52,819 bases of DNA from Acrasis kona (GCA_026419775.2 JAOPGA020000776.1:1-52819); one strand, 5' to 3'; numbered from the stretch's first letter, positions 9,130 through 21,812 are shown. Numbers and translations are program-made. The notes: generated from the letters alone by a model not told the origin.

Positions 9130-10706
9130 TTACATGATCTTTCTGACTCGCATGAATACATATTCCACAACAGAATAAACCCATCCAAATACTGGCGGTG
9201 GTTGTTCGGCAGCCAAAGGATCCTCAACCATACCTCTAAACCTTGCTTGCTTTGTAAGTCCCCTCCTCTTGCGACCCTTGACACCCTCTTCTTCGTTTTC
9301 GTCACTATCCTCGCCTTGATCGTCATCCATGTACTCTTGGATTTTAATTGGCCTAAATTGATACCCGGTAAACACAAACACAGTAAGAGTCAGGAGTTCG
9401 TTTATTAAATCAGGCATCCAAGCAAAGTTATGATTTAACCTTGTCTTCATGAACGTGCCCAAGATACGTGTAAAATAAGAATAACCAAAAACAACAATAT
9501 ACAAAAGTTGGAATTGAGAAAGTCTAATTGCGTTTTGGATAGCCTTACCATCGGCTGTGGAGGCATTCCGAAGATTACGAATGCTCCAGGAAATGACAGG
9601 CAACACCAAAATAATGCAAACCAAATCAACCCAATTAAATACTTGTCTCCACGTATTGAACGCAGAATTACTTTTTTCACTAGCCTCCAGCACAACAGTT
9701 CCGACATTTGAGAAGACCTGGAGTGAGAGGATTCCTACCAGCATGCGCTTTTCAAGGCTCGTCAAGAAACTTTTAATAAAGCTCCAACCAGTGGCTAAAA
9801 GTAGGACAACCATGACCATCATGACACCCTTCAGGAATGTGAACACATAGTACATTACGCTCCACTCTAATGCAATGCCGTTCATTTGCAAGTAGTGGAA
9901 GCGGGCACCCTCAAAGAACAATGATGCGCTTTTTAAAAATGTAAGAAGCACCATGAGCGAATGAATTTTATAAACATTTTTTCTTCTATCATTTTGTTAT
10001 TGATCATTTTTTTAATGATTATGACTTACTCTTTCACAATGTACAGGGTGCCGACTATTGTCATTAGTAAGAAGCAAACGCTTATCGAAGTATAAATTAA
10101 AGATAAGGGACTCTCACCAACAGTCAAATAATCTCGACTTGATTTTTTACCCGGACTAGCCTCACTGGCTTCATTGTATTGTTCAATGTGTGTTCGAAGA
10201 CTAGCAGGAACAACCACAATGTCTTTTCTTTGTTCGCAGTTGTAATAAAAAAGCCCGTACAAGCCCTTCTTTCCATTGGGAACTCTAATAATGTTTGGTA
10301 CGTTTAGTTGTACTTTTGAGATTGGAACAATGATGGCATCTTGATCCATGGCTCGTATACTGGCCCTTAGATTCTCAAAACAGGCTCTCTCGTTTTGGCT
10401 GTGAATGAACAAACCACGAAAATATGATTCGTGGTGCGCTGACTCGTCGCTTGTAACTCTTTTATAAATGAAACCAACATTGGCAGAATCACTCTTAACT
10501 GTGACGTATCTGGATGTTCCCAAATCGTCGATCTTTTTTGGTATGTGCATTTGAAATTGTGCGACGGTGAGGTTTAGTACTCCCTTTGCTGTGTGCCCGA
10601 AGGTATTAATAACTGTAGACTGGCTTGTATCATGATGTGTTTCAAAGTCGAATATCCTGCAATTTGCTATACTCAGGAAGTACAGCACCAATATTATCAA
10701 CCTCAT
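9130..10706 (-). CDS. GPR107/GPR108-like seven-transmembrane protein
   Basis: Exon 1 runs from MRLIILVLYFLSIANC (signal peptide; an ATG 21 bp further upstream is also possible) to 10030. A 47-nt intron spans 9983-10029, and exon 2 ends at 9130, about 509 aa in all. The lumenal domain holds the Cys-containing segments ERACFENL and YYNCEQR. The 7TM core carries the family blocks KNVYKIHSLM, FLKGVMMVMV, LLATGWSF, SIRNLRNAS.ADGKA, YFTRI and FTGYQFRP. The acidic cytosolic tail is DDQGEDSDENEEE. Family members sit in the Golgi/endosomal system and act in membrane traffic. It is divergent from the DUF971 gene (starts ~85 bp apart). Confidence 0.9.
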
Positions 10707-10790
10707 GGTTGTATGTAAAACGAACAAGGAGTGTCAAGAACGGTTCGGAGTTCCTGTTCTGGTGTTTTTTTGCAGTAGTTTACAATTCAA

Positions 10791-11386
10791 ATGAATAAAA
10801 TATTGATACCAATAACAAGCTCCATAAATAGGCATAGCATAATCGCTTGCTCGTTCGGCTTAACAAAAAGGTTTTATTCAAACGAAGCAATTACGGTACA
10901 TGCTAAAGAAATCCGGTTAAAAAATGACAAAAAAGTAAAGTTACTCAATGACCAAGCATAATGATTATTCCTTTAGAGATTAGACATTACCTTCAATGAC
11001 GGAACATGTGTGACCTTACCTGCAGAGTATTTAAGAGTATACGCACCATCAGCGGATGCCACTAGTTTTGTGCCAGGAACAAATGAGAAAAGGGTATGGT
11101 TACTAAATTATCAGTCACATTAAAGTTTCAGGTTATATCTGGGAAAAGGGATGTAACTATATCGGCCTTAGCAATGGTTGGGAAATACGCCTTAAACATT
11201 AAATTCAGCGACGATCATAAAGCTGGAATGTATTCCTGGTTGTACCTACACGAATTAGGAAAGAAAAAATATACATACATGAAGCGATACATTCTTGAAT
11301 TAAGGGAAAAAAAGAGGAGCAGACAAAGAAAAGCGCAACCAAAAAGTACATGTCAGGATGAAGATCACTCAAATTGTAATCATTAA
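10791..11386 (+). CDS. DUF971 (GBBH-like N-terminal) protein with mitochondrial presequence
   Basis: Three exons 10791-10934, 10977-11093, 11132-11386 (171 aa), all phase-0 joins. Residues 1-30 (MNKILIPITSSINRHS...LTKRFYS) are basic, Ser-rich and free of acidic residues, a typical matrix-targeting sequence. The rest is a DUF971 domain: LDITFNDG.CVTLPAEYLRVYAPSA, then GKRDVTI, VGKYALNIKFSD.H and GMYSWLYLHELG. DUF971 occurs alone or fused to 2-oxoglutarate oxygenases and Fe-S proteins. The stand-alone form has no settled function. The C-terminus is basic. Its stop lies 3 bp from the convergent CPSF2 stop. Confidence 0.88.
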
Positions 11387-11389
11387 AAT

Positions 11390-13950
11390 TTATATAAACT
11401 TGTACATCTCATACAATAGTTTTCTAACTTTAAAGTATTCAAGTGAAACAGTTCCCTCCACTACAATCGTACCTGTATCAGCATCTCTCCTCAACATTAT
11501 GTTCTCATGTACACCACACACCAAACAACCACCAGTCCTAAATTCAGGCTTGAAACCATTTCTGACAAGAACATCATGGAATTGATTTAGTTTTACGTCA
11601 CCAATTAACACTGAATCATGGCCAACACGCGTACCAGTGATGGATGGCATGTCTTCTTCTTTCATATCTTCGTCCTCATCCAACAACTGCTCATCACTCA
11701 CTCCGTGTCTCATTTTTGCAACATGTTCCGGTAGCGAATACTGTCCCTCTACGTACATGAGCTCATACGATCCCTGTTGAATCATTTCGCTGCTTCTTAA
11801 CAAGGACGGCTCCAACCTCACAACAAACATGTTTGTATCTATGGTAACATCAATGGTCTGTTGGGTTGCCGGTGCTTCTATGGTCTCGCTAATCTTATGG
11901 TCAATACAGAACGTTTGCAACTCTTTGGTTGCATTTTTATCACCATGAACAACAACAACTTTTCTAGGGTTGACCTGTCTAAGAATGTTCCTGACACTCA
12001 AAGAGTCGGCTCTTCCTTCAAAGTTAATATATTCAATAGAACAAGACAAATTTAGAATAATATTTTCGGATACACTTTTAGTCGGAACTTCCTCAATCTC
12101 TTTACTCACCTCCTGTCCCAATTGCTTCATCTTGTCGCCTTCGTTCAACCTATTGGTTTCTTCCTCATAAAGTTGCAAACTTCTATTCTTGAGTTCGTTC
12201 ACGTCCACCTTCTCTCCGTACTCGTCATATTCGTACATTTTCTCAATACATGGAAACATTAAATGGGAAGAAAAGTATCTCATGTTGTCGGGCAGGAACA
12301 ATCGATTGTGACTCACTCCGGTGGCTAATTTCCCTCCGCTCATGTCGACGCCTGATTCTAAAAGTAATAATCTGTTTTTTCGTTCCGTGCTCTCTCGTAC
12401 TTGTCTTTTGATTTCGTTGAGTTCATTTTTATCTCCGTATTCATCATCGGCGTCATGAGGTAATCTAAAAGTATCAACGAACATTTCTCCATCCTCCTCC
12501 ATTTGTTCGTCCACATCTCTTATTTGTAGGTATCGTTCCTCTTCGCGTTTAATCTGTGCTTCTCTGATTCTTGCCTGTTGATAATCTATTAGTTCCTTTC
12601 CTACTAGTTCGACTCTCTTGTGGATGGTTAATGGAAGGTTTGTGATTGGGACACCAGGTGACGTCAAGTGATGGTCTAGGAGTTTTCTTGCTAGTGAATT
12701 GGGTGCAGCTCTTTCGGTTAGAATGATTAAATTCTTTGGGTCGGACGCATAATTGACTAAAAGTTCTCTTGCGAACCCAGTTTCTAAACTACTTGAAGTT
12801 GCAAGAATGACACAGTTGGATTCTGTTTCTTGTCCTTCTGGCTTTTGAACTGCTTTGACTTCTTTGAGACTAAGACAGAATTTGATGTGACTGCATGTGA
12901 GAGGAGTGTAAAAATGTGTGAAAACTTACCGATATTCGAATGGATTTTCTCTTCTTTCGTCGAACCCTTTCATTACATTGTCGCTCATCCACTCTAGCTG
13001 ATGTCTTGCGAACTGAGCCGTACGATAAGCCATGGTGGACAGGAATATGATTGGATAGGAGCGAGACAAGTTACGATCTGATTTCCATTTACTTTCAAGT
13101 ATGAGTGACAACTCAAGAGAACGTTGTGCGCAATCAACAGGTAATAGAACGTTGCCACCGTTTCGGAGTGTGTTTATGACTTGATCAACGATTGCTGCAT
13201 CTGCCTTTGGTTTCGTCCTGTGAACGTTTGCTGCCTGTGCGTTGAAAGCATCGGTTATCAAAATACTAGGTCTACCAAGTGATTCTAATACGGTGGCATT
13301 GAGATGCCTCTCACGTTTATCGTTATAATCTACTGCGTAAATGATTTCATCCATTTCTTTAGATATCTTCCAGATTGTACCTCCAAGTGTTCTTCCTGCA
13401 TTGTAGGCTGCTATAGTTATTGGAGTTTTATCCTCTATTCAAAGTCAATACTTTCTACAATACGAAACCCTACCAACTTGAAACAAGTATCTTTGTGAAT
13501 ATTTCAACTGTGTTATCTGATCGAATACGGCATCAACATTATCGAGATCATATACGTCGAAGTCAGTTTCACAATTATTATATAGATCATAAAGTGTCAT
13601 TTGACCCATCTTTACTAGGGGGAGTGTTCCAAAAATTTTTGCCTTCTTGAAAAGATTGCGCCTCCCTGCAAGATACGGGAGAGCTCCAACATGGTGAACG
13701 TCACTATGAGAAAGCAGTATAATATCAACGTTTTCAGCAATCCTAATATTTTTATTGGTATTTGTTTTTTACACACAAAATTGGTTCCATACCTCTCCAG
13801 CTCTTTAATGTGTGAATCATTAACATTGAAGTGGTCGTCCCAACCACAGTCCAATAAAATTGTTGTATCGTCCATTTGAAGCAGATAGCATAACGGTCCT
13901 TCATTATGTGCCCCGCTAAGTGGGGTGAACACGATCTTGTTGGATGGCAT
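11390..13950 (-). CDS. CPSF2: Cleavage and polyadenylation specificity factor subunit 2 (CPSF100)
   Basis: Four exons: 13950-13793; 13742 to about 13479; about 13431-12930; 12890-11390, roughly 805 aa (human 782). The intron near 13432-13478 is certain but its borders are approximate. The metallo-beta-lactamase core begins [14 protein letters not shown] and [10 protein letters not shown], then [15 protein letters not shown]. The canonical HxHxDH zinc motif reads H-S-D-V-H-H, degenerate as in other CPSF100 proteins, which are inactive partners of the nuclease CPSF73. Beta-CASP part: [34 protein letters not shown]-like [10 protein letters not shown]-terminus: [18 protein letters not shown]. It is part of the pre-mRNA 3'-end cleavage complex. 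Confidence 0.95.
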
Positions 13951-14631
13951 GGTTATCTTTCAAATTTTATGTATGGTTGACCAACTCTGATGTTCACAAA
14001 CATCTTTGACGAGACAGAGCTTCGGTCTGATTTGGTGAAGGCATATGATGTCATAATATTTTAAAATAGATAAGGGATGAATACATTAATTAATTCTGAT
14101 CTTTACGAAAAATAGCCCTGGAAATTGGTCATATACCTTTCCATTTGCTATGACATTTCAGATACCTTAGGAAGTAAACGGACACAACTCATCAATAATA
14201 TTGATTAGCAAATGGAACCCGATTATCCTAGAGTATCTCTTAGCTCAGAACGTATACTTAGACATTATGATGGTGATAGAAATGTTTGTGCTATGGCCTC
14301 GTTCAGATTCTGAACGTCAACTCCCATCGTTGATAATAGTTTCCCAATCTAAAAGTGTTTGATCAAACAACAAATCAAAACTCTCCTTGGCAAGATTAAA
14401 TGTAGTATTCATAAAAGATCATTTTAATGTATGTTTTGTGTTATTTTCTTGCACGATCATTTTGTGGAAGTTTGTTCATGCCTCTGTTGCCATAAATTGA
14501 TAACTCCTTGGCGTTTACATTTTACAATGCCGCCCAAAATAATGACGCAATGGGATCGTATACTTCAATGCCAACACCAGAACACTCGTTAACAAATTAT
14601 TGGATTGAAAAGCTTGGAAAATTCGTAGAAA
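13951..14631. other. Intergenic stretch, no gene seen
   Basis: Between the CPSF2 start and the kinase stop. Contains an 11-bp inverted match CCATTTGCTA/TAGCAAATGG near 14149 and 14206. No convincing frame. Confidence 0.4.
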
Positions 14632-17600
14632 CTATAAGGATTCCAACTCGAATCCTTTCAAGATGGCTGGTCTTTCAAAATTACTTAACATTAGTTCGAG
14701 TTCATCAATAATCACCATAAAGGATGGCCTTTCTATGACATCACCGGCCCAACATTGCTCCATCAATTTGACGTATGACAAATGCACACTACTGATCAAT
14801 AAGTCCCTATCTATATAGGGTCTCTCACCGTTTGAAACCTTTTGCAGTATGGTGAACATTGTTTCATGTTCAAAAGCTCTATTCTCGAACAAGATTTCGT
14901 GCATAACAATACCAAAACTATAAACATCGCATCTCTTGTCGTAACGGCGATTATTAAGTACTTCAGGGGCTATATATGCAGTGGTCCCTACATTGCCAGT
15001 CAAAAGACCGTCCAGGGTGCTGTCAAATCTAGAAATGCCAAAATCACACAATTTTACTTTTGTAAGATTTTTATCAATTAGGATGTTTGGTGATTTGAGA
15101 TCTCTATGAATAAGCGGAGGTTTCATGGAGTGCAGATACAACATGCCCGACGCTATTTCAATAAGTATCTGTAATTTTTTATGAAGAGAGATTGGTTGTT
15201 TCCTCTTTTTATCAAACAAAACAATATCTAAAGACAAACCATCCATTAGTTCAGTTACTATTAACTTGTTATCACTTGTGACACAAACACCTAAAAACTG
15301 TATAATGTTGGTGTGTCTCAGTCTCTTTAAAACTGCTACTTCACTTAAGAATTCTTCACTAATTTCATCGTAGGGGTCGGCTTTCAACAATTTTATAGCA
15401 ACTATACTTCCCATATATTTGCCTTTAAAAACAACACCAAAATTTCCCTGTGCTATTCTATCAATAAATTCCAAGTGCTCGAATTGAATCAGGTACTGTT
15501 TATTGTCAACCTCATCTAGTTTTTGATTTGATTTCTCAATATTTAGTGCGAGCAACCTCCTCATTTCACCCTGCACTTCACGTTGTTTGATGAACCTGGT
15601 TAACAATTTGACTACAACAAAAAACAGTACTGCTATAATCGAGATTACAACAGGAGAGACTGCAATAGACACTATGGCATACAAATTATATTCACATTCG
15701 ATAGTGGACAACAAAAAATCACACCGACATGTATTAGGTGATACACACCTGCCCTTGTGACGACATACTTCAGGTTTGTTAGAAGCTACACCAAAACATA
15801 CAGGAATACACCTACCATCACTGTGGACGTAATCATTAGCTGGACATTGACAAGTGTTTGGCGCTACGCATTGGCCCTCGCCGCAGGATGCTTCGTCAGT
15901 AGAATCATATCCTTGACAAGACCAACGCTCACAGTCATTTCCATAATAGCCATCGGCACAGTTCATAATAAGAAAACTGAAAAAACCAGATGCAAAAGCA
16001 TCCACTATTGTTTTATTAGCTGGTATATTACTGATGCGCTGCATTGTAGATGAACTCAAGATTTCATTACCAAATTGTTGGTAATTGTTGTTTCCATACA
16101 TGTATAGCTTATTATCAGTACTTATCGCAACAATGTGCTCATATCCAACTGATATGGACTTGAACTTTGCACCATCAATGCTATATAGATCACTGTACGA
16201 TTTTGTTAAAGAGAAAGACTGTTGAAAATCCTCATTAAAAAAATAGACAGACATACTAAAAGGAACCCAAGTACCAAATGTTGATATGTCGCCCTCTAAT
16301 GAAAGCAGGACGGTAAAAAATGGCCCACATTTTATTGTTTTGTATGAACCCGGAATTTTTTGTGGGTCTGGCGAACCCTTTCTACCACCAGAACCGAGTT
16401 GTCCCATAGAATTTTCTCCAAAAGTGTATACATTATGGTTTCTAGTTAACAACACGGTGTGTTGTCTTCCCATACACACTTGTGTGATTGGATCGTTATC
16501 AATTGAAACCACTCTTCTGAGCTTGAATACTGGTTGACCAGTAGTATCCGCAGTCAATAGATCATAAAAAAGAGATCCGTTGTTGATAACAGAGGATACA
16601 TACAATGAATTCAAGTACTTGTACGCACAATCGAAGTCAACTCTAGTTAAAGTGTTCATTACAAGAATAGAATCGTTTGAATAAAATAAGTTTCCCTCAA
16701 CGTCCATAAAAACACCAAACTCACATGTTTTTTTTATTGGCAAGGATGAGTTGTAAAATCTCCCTGAATACTGGACACTATGTTTATTTGTTGTAACAAA
16801 GTCTATTTTAGAGGGATTCATTCTTTGCTGCACATTCCTAAACTCATCATCCTTACTATATAAAAAGAAGGACTTCTCACACGCCCTGTTAGTATAGATT
16901 TTTCCATCCTTCTTTTCAACAATTAATTCAACATCAACAAGGGTCATCGGGTTATAAACTCCCCAACCTACCAAACGAACGATGTCATCAAATACTAGGG
17001 TAGATTTTTTCGTTAAATAATCATGGATCTGATACAAACTGCCATTGTTAAACAAGAAGAACACTCTAGTGTTTAAATAATCAACGTGGATTTCGGATAC
17101 ATATCCACCAATAGATATATTATACAGTTTACCGTCCTTGTAAATAAATGGTGTTCCTTGATGTATCAGGTAGAAATAATATATACAACTATAAATCTTC
17201 TCCACATTTGATTTGAATAGTGTGATCGGTGGTAGATTGTTAAAATCTTCAAACAATAGCACTTCGCCATTAGATAACAATAATAATACTTTCCGGTTGG
17301 AGTAGGTGATATCCTCAATTGTATTGTTTTTTGCGGCGTACATTATTTTAGGGAAAGGCGACAGCCTATCGGTCACATCAAACCTAAATGTTAATGTTGA
17401 GAAATAAAAGTATACGTACCCGCTTGATCCCCAAAAATATACAACTTCTTTACCAGTAACTGCGAGGGTAATTTGTTCTCCACACGCTATTGATGTGATA
17501 TTTTTAATATCTAAAAGCAGCGTTGGGATAAGAGTAAATTCAACATCTCCGTAATCACGATATAACCCCGTTGCACCTAAATTATAACCTTCAAGTTTGA

Positions 17601-18020
17601 ACAATAATACGAACCTTCGTCTGATTTGCCCCACAAATACAACCATCTTTCTTGCGACAAAGCTGCAATATGATGATATCCTGTACATATGGTTGATACA
17701 TTAACATCTGGTCTAGTCAATACTGGATAAGCGCTGAATTGAAGAGGTTTTATGCTCAAGGTCCCCCCTCCTAACTCTCCAAACTCGTTTCTTAGTCCTG
17801 AACTATAAATGTTACCATCCTCGGTGATGTAATATTCATTTTGGTTATACAGCGACAATGTTTTTGATTTTATTCTTTTCCCAGCCAAAAAGAATGGCGC
17901 TTCATTATGATTGGTACCGTTGGTGTTGGTTAGTCCATAATTCCCTGCCATGTAGTTGAATTGAATGGTGAACACATTCTGCAAGTACAGAAACAACACA
18001 AGTATGCATGTCAATGTCAT
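14632..18020 (-). CDS. Receptor-like TKL protein kinase with RCC1-type repeats and EGF modules
   Basis: Two exons, 18020-17615 and 17576-14632 (1116 aa), across a 38-nt intron with a G|GTTCGT donor. A signal peptide (MTLTCILVLFLYLQNVFT) leads a large ectodomain of RCC1-like strands (WLYLWGKSDEG, VYTFGENSMGQLGSGG, LYMYGNNNYQQFG). Two Cys-rich EGF-like modules follow (CADGYYGNDCE, CVAPNTCQCP, CVSPNTCRC), then one TM segment (SVSPVVISI...FFVVV region). The kinase has a glycine loop AQGNFGVVFKG (first Gly replaced by Ala), VAIKLLK, HRDLKSPNIL, DFGIS and APE. It should phosphorylate Ser/Thr or Tyr in response to an external ligand; the ligand is unknown. Divergent start with the next gene, 69 bp apart. 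Confidence 0.93.
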
Positions 18021-18089
18021 ATCAAAGTAAAGAAATTCCGAATTGAAATAAAAACTTGATCTTATCAAATTTTTTACAATTAATTCAAA

Positions 18090-18624
18090 ATGAAGAAAGA
18101 AGTCAATTTGGACAGTATTATGCAACAGGTTCGTATAGTTGTTTTCGTATTCTATATCATAGATTGTCGAAGCGGATGCAATTCAAAATAGATTAATTCA
18201 GAACAGTTATAAGATAAGGATGAACGCAATGAAGTCTACAGAGGAGGTAATGAAGAAATTGAAAGCGATTTTACCTGGACAAGTCACAGTAAAAGAGTTA
18301 GTCAAATACGTAGAACCGTTAAAACTAGCATCCACATCCAGATTGAGTGATTTTGATAACCTCTCAGATCAAGTCAAGTATCTATGTGAGGTTTATGAGA
18401 AAAATGATCCAGTGCCTTGCGAATTTCCAATCAAACATGCTTCTCAATCCTCTGCGGGTGACAGGCTTAGATCTATTGGTGTCCAATGTGAGGAAGAATA
18501 TGACATTAAGAAAGTAAAAGAAGAGTATACAGAAGGTTCTAATAATAACTTTAACGAAAGCGATAAGATCCTTTTAAGACTAATTACTCTGAACTTTAAA
18601 CTTCAAAGAAGTATCGATATGTAA
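18090..18624 (+). CDS. Small coiled-coil protein of unknown function (166 aa)
   Basis: Exon 1 18090-18128 (MKKEVNLDSIMQQ), a 34-nt intron 18129-18162 (GTTCGT...CATAG), and exon 2 18163-18624. The frame is open across the join and gives IVEADAIQNRLIQNSYK then a heptad-like MKSTEEVMKKLKAILPG. The C-terminal half is hydrophilic (VQCEEEYDIKKVKEEY). No family recognised. It shares a 69-bp divergent promoter with the receptor kinase. Confidence 0.65.
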
Positions 18625-18821
18625 TAAACAGAAGGTTATTAATTTGTATCGTAATACCACTTAACTCTGACAGGAAATTTCCAATGATTATTGGACTGCT
18701 TGTTGTGTTTACAAAGCAAACAGCGAACGGATATAATAAACCAATAAACTTTATTGAAAATAATTTTATGATTATCGGTACAAGTGGTAGTAGAGCTTAT
18801 TAGTTGAAAATTTGGTTTTAT

Positions 18822-21047
18822 TTAAACAACCTTCATCATCTCTTGGTTTACTTTCCTCAGCCTAGCTTCCTGCTCCCTTAAAGTTTTTCTCTTATAAACC
18901 ACTGATTTATCTTCAGATAGCAGCTTTGCAAGATGGTCATCGTCGCCGTTGAGAATGTTCAATTCTTTAATTATGAAATCATTTACTGACTCTGCAAATT
19001 TTCTGTAAAAAACATAATTAATCGTTTTGAGTATTGCATCGGTAAAGCTCTTTCTACTGACTTTGTGATAAGCTCTTGCTGATGCGATGACTCTGTGTAC
19101 TTCTTCATCTGGATCTTTCAGCAATCTCGCAAGATCTTCTTTTTTAATATTGTATCCCAAACTGTTCAGTGACCTTAAAGCTTGATCCTCCTGTTCATTT
19201 TTATAGTTATTATTATTTGGATCAATAGAACTAGGTTCCTTTTTGTACTTTGACATCTCTTTTTCAACTATGGCCTGATAGTAGTGTTCATTTTCAGTTA
19301 TAGGCACACTAACCTCAGCATTGGCCAGCGTATCAACAAGTGTAGAGCTGCTGTTGGACATTTCGTTCGCATGCTGCTCAATATAATACCTCACCCTCTC
19401 TCTTAATTGTTTAAATCGAAGAAAATGCTTGTCAATCTCCTCAAGTGCAGCTTCCTGTAACAACTTGTGATGCTCACTGAGAACCCCAAGAGCTATCTCA
19501 CCCCAATCTTTCTGAGATTTGTTTATGATGACTCTAACCGGGCCATACTGAACAAAACCGGTCAAATCTCTTCCTCTCTGACTTTCAATCTCACCACGAA
19601 CCTCGTCTAAGGTATAATTGTTATCGGATTTCTTTTCTACAACTAGGCAAGGTCGAGTGTCCTTTAGTTGTTTAACAAAGCGCTTGTAGCATTCTTTTAA
19701 TTTTTGGTGGATCTTGACTTTTCCATTAGTAACTAAAACCAGATCTTGAACATTCGCGGTGTAGGATCTTATCAGTTGGGTCAACTCTAGTCTATAGTCG
19801 TTTGATACCTGTTCAGGAAGCTCTTTAAGTTGTGCCTTAATGTTGGACAAGGTGGTATCAATGGTGTTTCGCATTTCTGGTAATGTTGATTCAATCATTT
19901 CTACTAACTTTCGGCTCAATGCGGAGCGAACGTGATCAACACCAAATCTGTCTTCAAATTTATTTATGTATTGACCCCATACTTGGCTGGACTTGAAAAA
20001 TTCACGTTCCTCCTCCCTTGCCTCCTCGAATGTAATGTCGTCCTTGAGGCGCTTTGTTGACGGATTTTTGACCATGTAGTATCCCAGAGCCAGCGAAAAT
20101 TTCTCCCCGCGCATAATATTAACCCAGTCCTTCTCTTCATGTTCTCCGACAGTATCAGGCTTTGTTAAAACCCCAATTGTTCTCTCTCCCTCTGGATCAG
20201 CCTCTTTTGCCAAGTTGAATATTTCCTGCAATTACGTTAAATGACTTATAAATCTATGACTTACTTGGTTTTGAATCTCGTCTTTACATGAGACGGTGGC
20301 TATGATGATTGAGTTCTTTTTTGTAATGTACTCTTTAACTATATTGATAACTCTCGCAATGAAGTGCTTGTCTTGATCCTTCTCTGTGGATCTTATGATT
20401 CCAGGAAGATCGATGAGCGTAAGATTAACCTTTGCTCCGGTTATGTGGATGCAGACTACATTACGGGTAAACTGTAATTCGTCTTGCTCTTTTTCAAGTT
20501 CGTCCTCGTCAGCTTTAATGTAATGATCTATCTCTCTTGATGGGTTCAACACCGCTTTTTGAGCTCTCCTTAAAGCATCTTGCACAAGGCTCTTATCTTG
20601 TAAAACATCACCAAACTCAACTTCCTCTGGTTTAGGGCGTCTTGTTGAAGTTGGGGACGAGTCATCAAACTCCAGTCTCAAGGTAATTTTAGCTCTCCAT
20701 TTACTATCAGGTTCATGAGACTTTTCCTGGTTCTCCCCGTCGTCAGTTAAACGAACCTCCATGGGACATCTTGTGCAGGTTCCCTCTGACCTTGGTACAG
20801 TAATAGAACTAATAGCCTCAATTAAGCTACTCTTTCCTGCGCTCTGATTCCCACAGAATACAATAGTAGGTATATCTACATCAAACTGAGCTCCTTCATC
20901 CCTCATCTTGTTAACAACAGATATGAGTTGGTGTGACCTGAATTTGTACTCTGTATCCTCCAGGTTACTTGTCATCGTTTCTTTTGTTAATTTTATCATG
21001 ATTAATAAATCAACTGTATTTATAGCATTTTTTCGAAGGAAACTCAT
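18822..21047 (-). CDS. Dynamin-related GTPase (Mx/dynamin superfamily)
   Basis: Two exons, 21047-20265 and 20225-18822, joined phase 0 over a 39-nt intron, giving about 728 aa (shorter if an internal ATG at residue 17 or 25 is used). G1 GNQSAGKSS, G2 with EGTCTRCP, G3 DLPGI and G4 TKPD are all intact. The insertion KWRAKITLRLEFDD is typical of the Mx/DRP G domain. The stalk is helical and acidic-basic. The C-terminal 100 residues (RLLKDPDEEVHRVIASARAYHKVS...) match a GED-like assembly element. No PH or transmembrane domain seen, so the likely role is self-assembly on membranes for fission or tubulation. A 15-bp direct repeat sits at the start codon. Confidence 0.9.
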
Positions 21048-21075
21048 CGTTGACCTCTAATTTTTCGAAGGAAAC
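21028..21075. repeat. Short direct repeat at dynamin start
   Basis: TTTTTCGAAGGAAAC occurs at 21029-21043 and 21061-21075, 32 bp apart, each followed within a few bases by CATCGTT. It looks like a small tandem duplication spanning the initiation region of the minus-strand dynamin gene. Confidence 0.7.
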
Positions 21076-21140
21076 AAATCACATCGTTACAAAGCTCAAG
21101 TATTATTTTTAGATCTTTGTAATTTTGATTGGCAGAAGTC

Positions 21141-21758
21141 ATGTCAGATATATTTAACGGTGCGCATGATATAAATTTTCTTGAGAGGTACAAGTGCTAT
21201 GATACCGAACAAATAGTGGATCTTGAAAGCCGAAATATAACGAGGGATGAGGTAAAAGGATTAGTTCAACACTGCACGGACATAAACAACAAACATATGG
21301 GATTATATCGGATATACCGCATATTATTTCAAATATCTGTTGCCGTATTCTTTCTGCTTTGTTTTTTAGGTGTTAGTTTGTTGATTGGCTTTGTCGTCAA
21401 CAAATCTATAATTAATTCACCGTCGACATATATTATTGGAGCATCGGTATCGCTGTTACTTTCTATTGCTTCTTTGCTTTCATCAATCGTTCTTACAGGA
21501 TATGGCAGAGATTTGAGGCTGAAGTCAAAAAATGAATTAGAAGAGTATCTGTCGAATGAGAACACTTTGCACTATAATCCTCACTTCGTGCACATCGATT
21601 TGCTTTGGTATAACACAGTGCCGGAGGATCCATTTTCTGTTCGTCTACAAATGTTTTGGAACTGGTGTGCCCCTACTATTCAGATCAATATTTTAGAGCA
21701 ACCATTTAAAATTTATATGGAGGAAGAAGAAGACATTGTGGATGTAAGTCCTAATTAA
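21141..21758 (+). CDS. Two-TM membrane protein of unknown function (205 aa)
   Basis: Single exon from MSDIFNGAHDINFLE. Two adjacent hydrophobic segments (about residues 68-92, ISVAVFFLLCFLGVSLLIGFV region, and 101-123, YIIGASVSLLLSIASLL region) form a hairpin between two hydrophilic ends. The C-terminal part has aromatic-rich LLWYNTVPEDPF and MFWNWCAPT and ends with an EEEEDIVDV acidic patch. No family recognised. Divergent from dynamin with 93 bp between starts. Confidence 0.7.
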   Translation: MSDIFNGAHDINFLERYKCYDTEQIVDLESRNITRDEVKGLVQHCTDINNKHMGLYRIYRILFQISVAVFFLLCFLGVSLLIGFVVNKSIINSPSTYIIGASVSLLLSIASLLSSIVLTGYGRDLRLKSKNELEEYLSNENTLHYNPHFVHIDLLWYNTVPEDPFSVRLQMFWNWCAPTIQINILEQPFKIYMEEEEDIVDVSPN

Positions 21759-21812
21759 AGTATTTTTTATTGTAAAACTTGTTCAATTTTCTTCTTGAGC
21801 ACATTTCACAAC

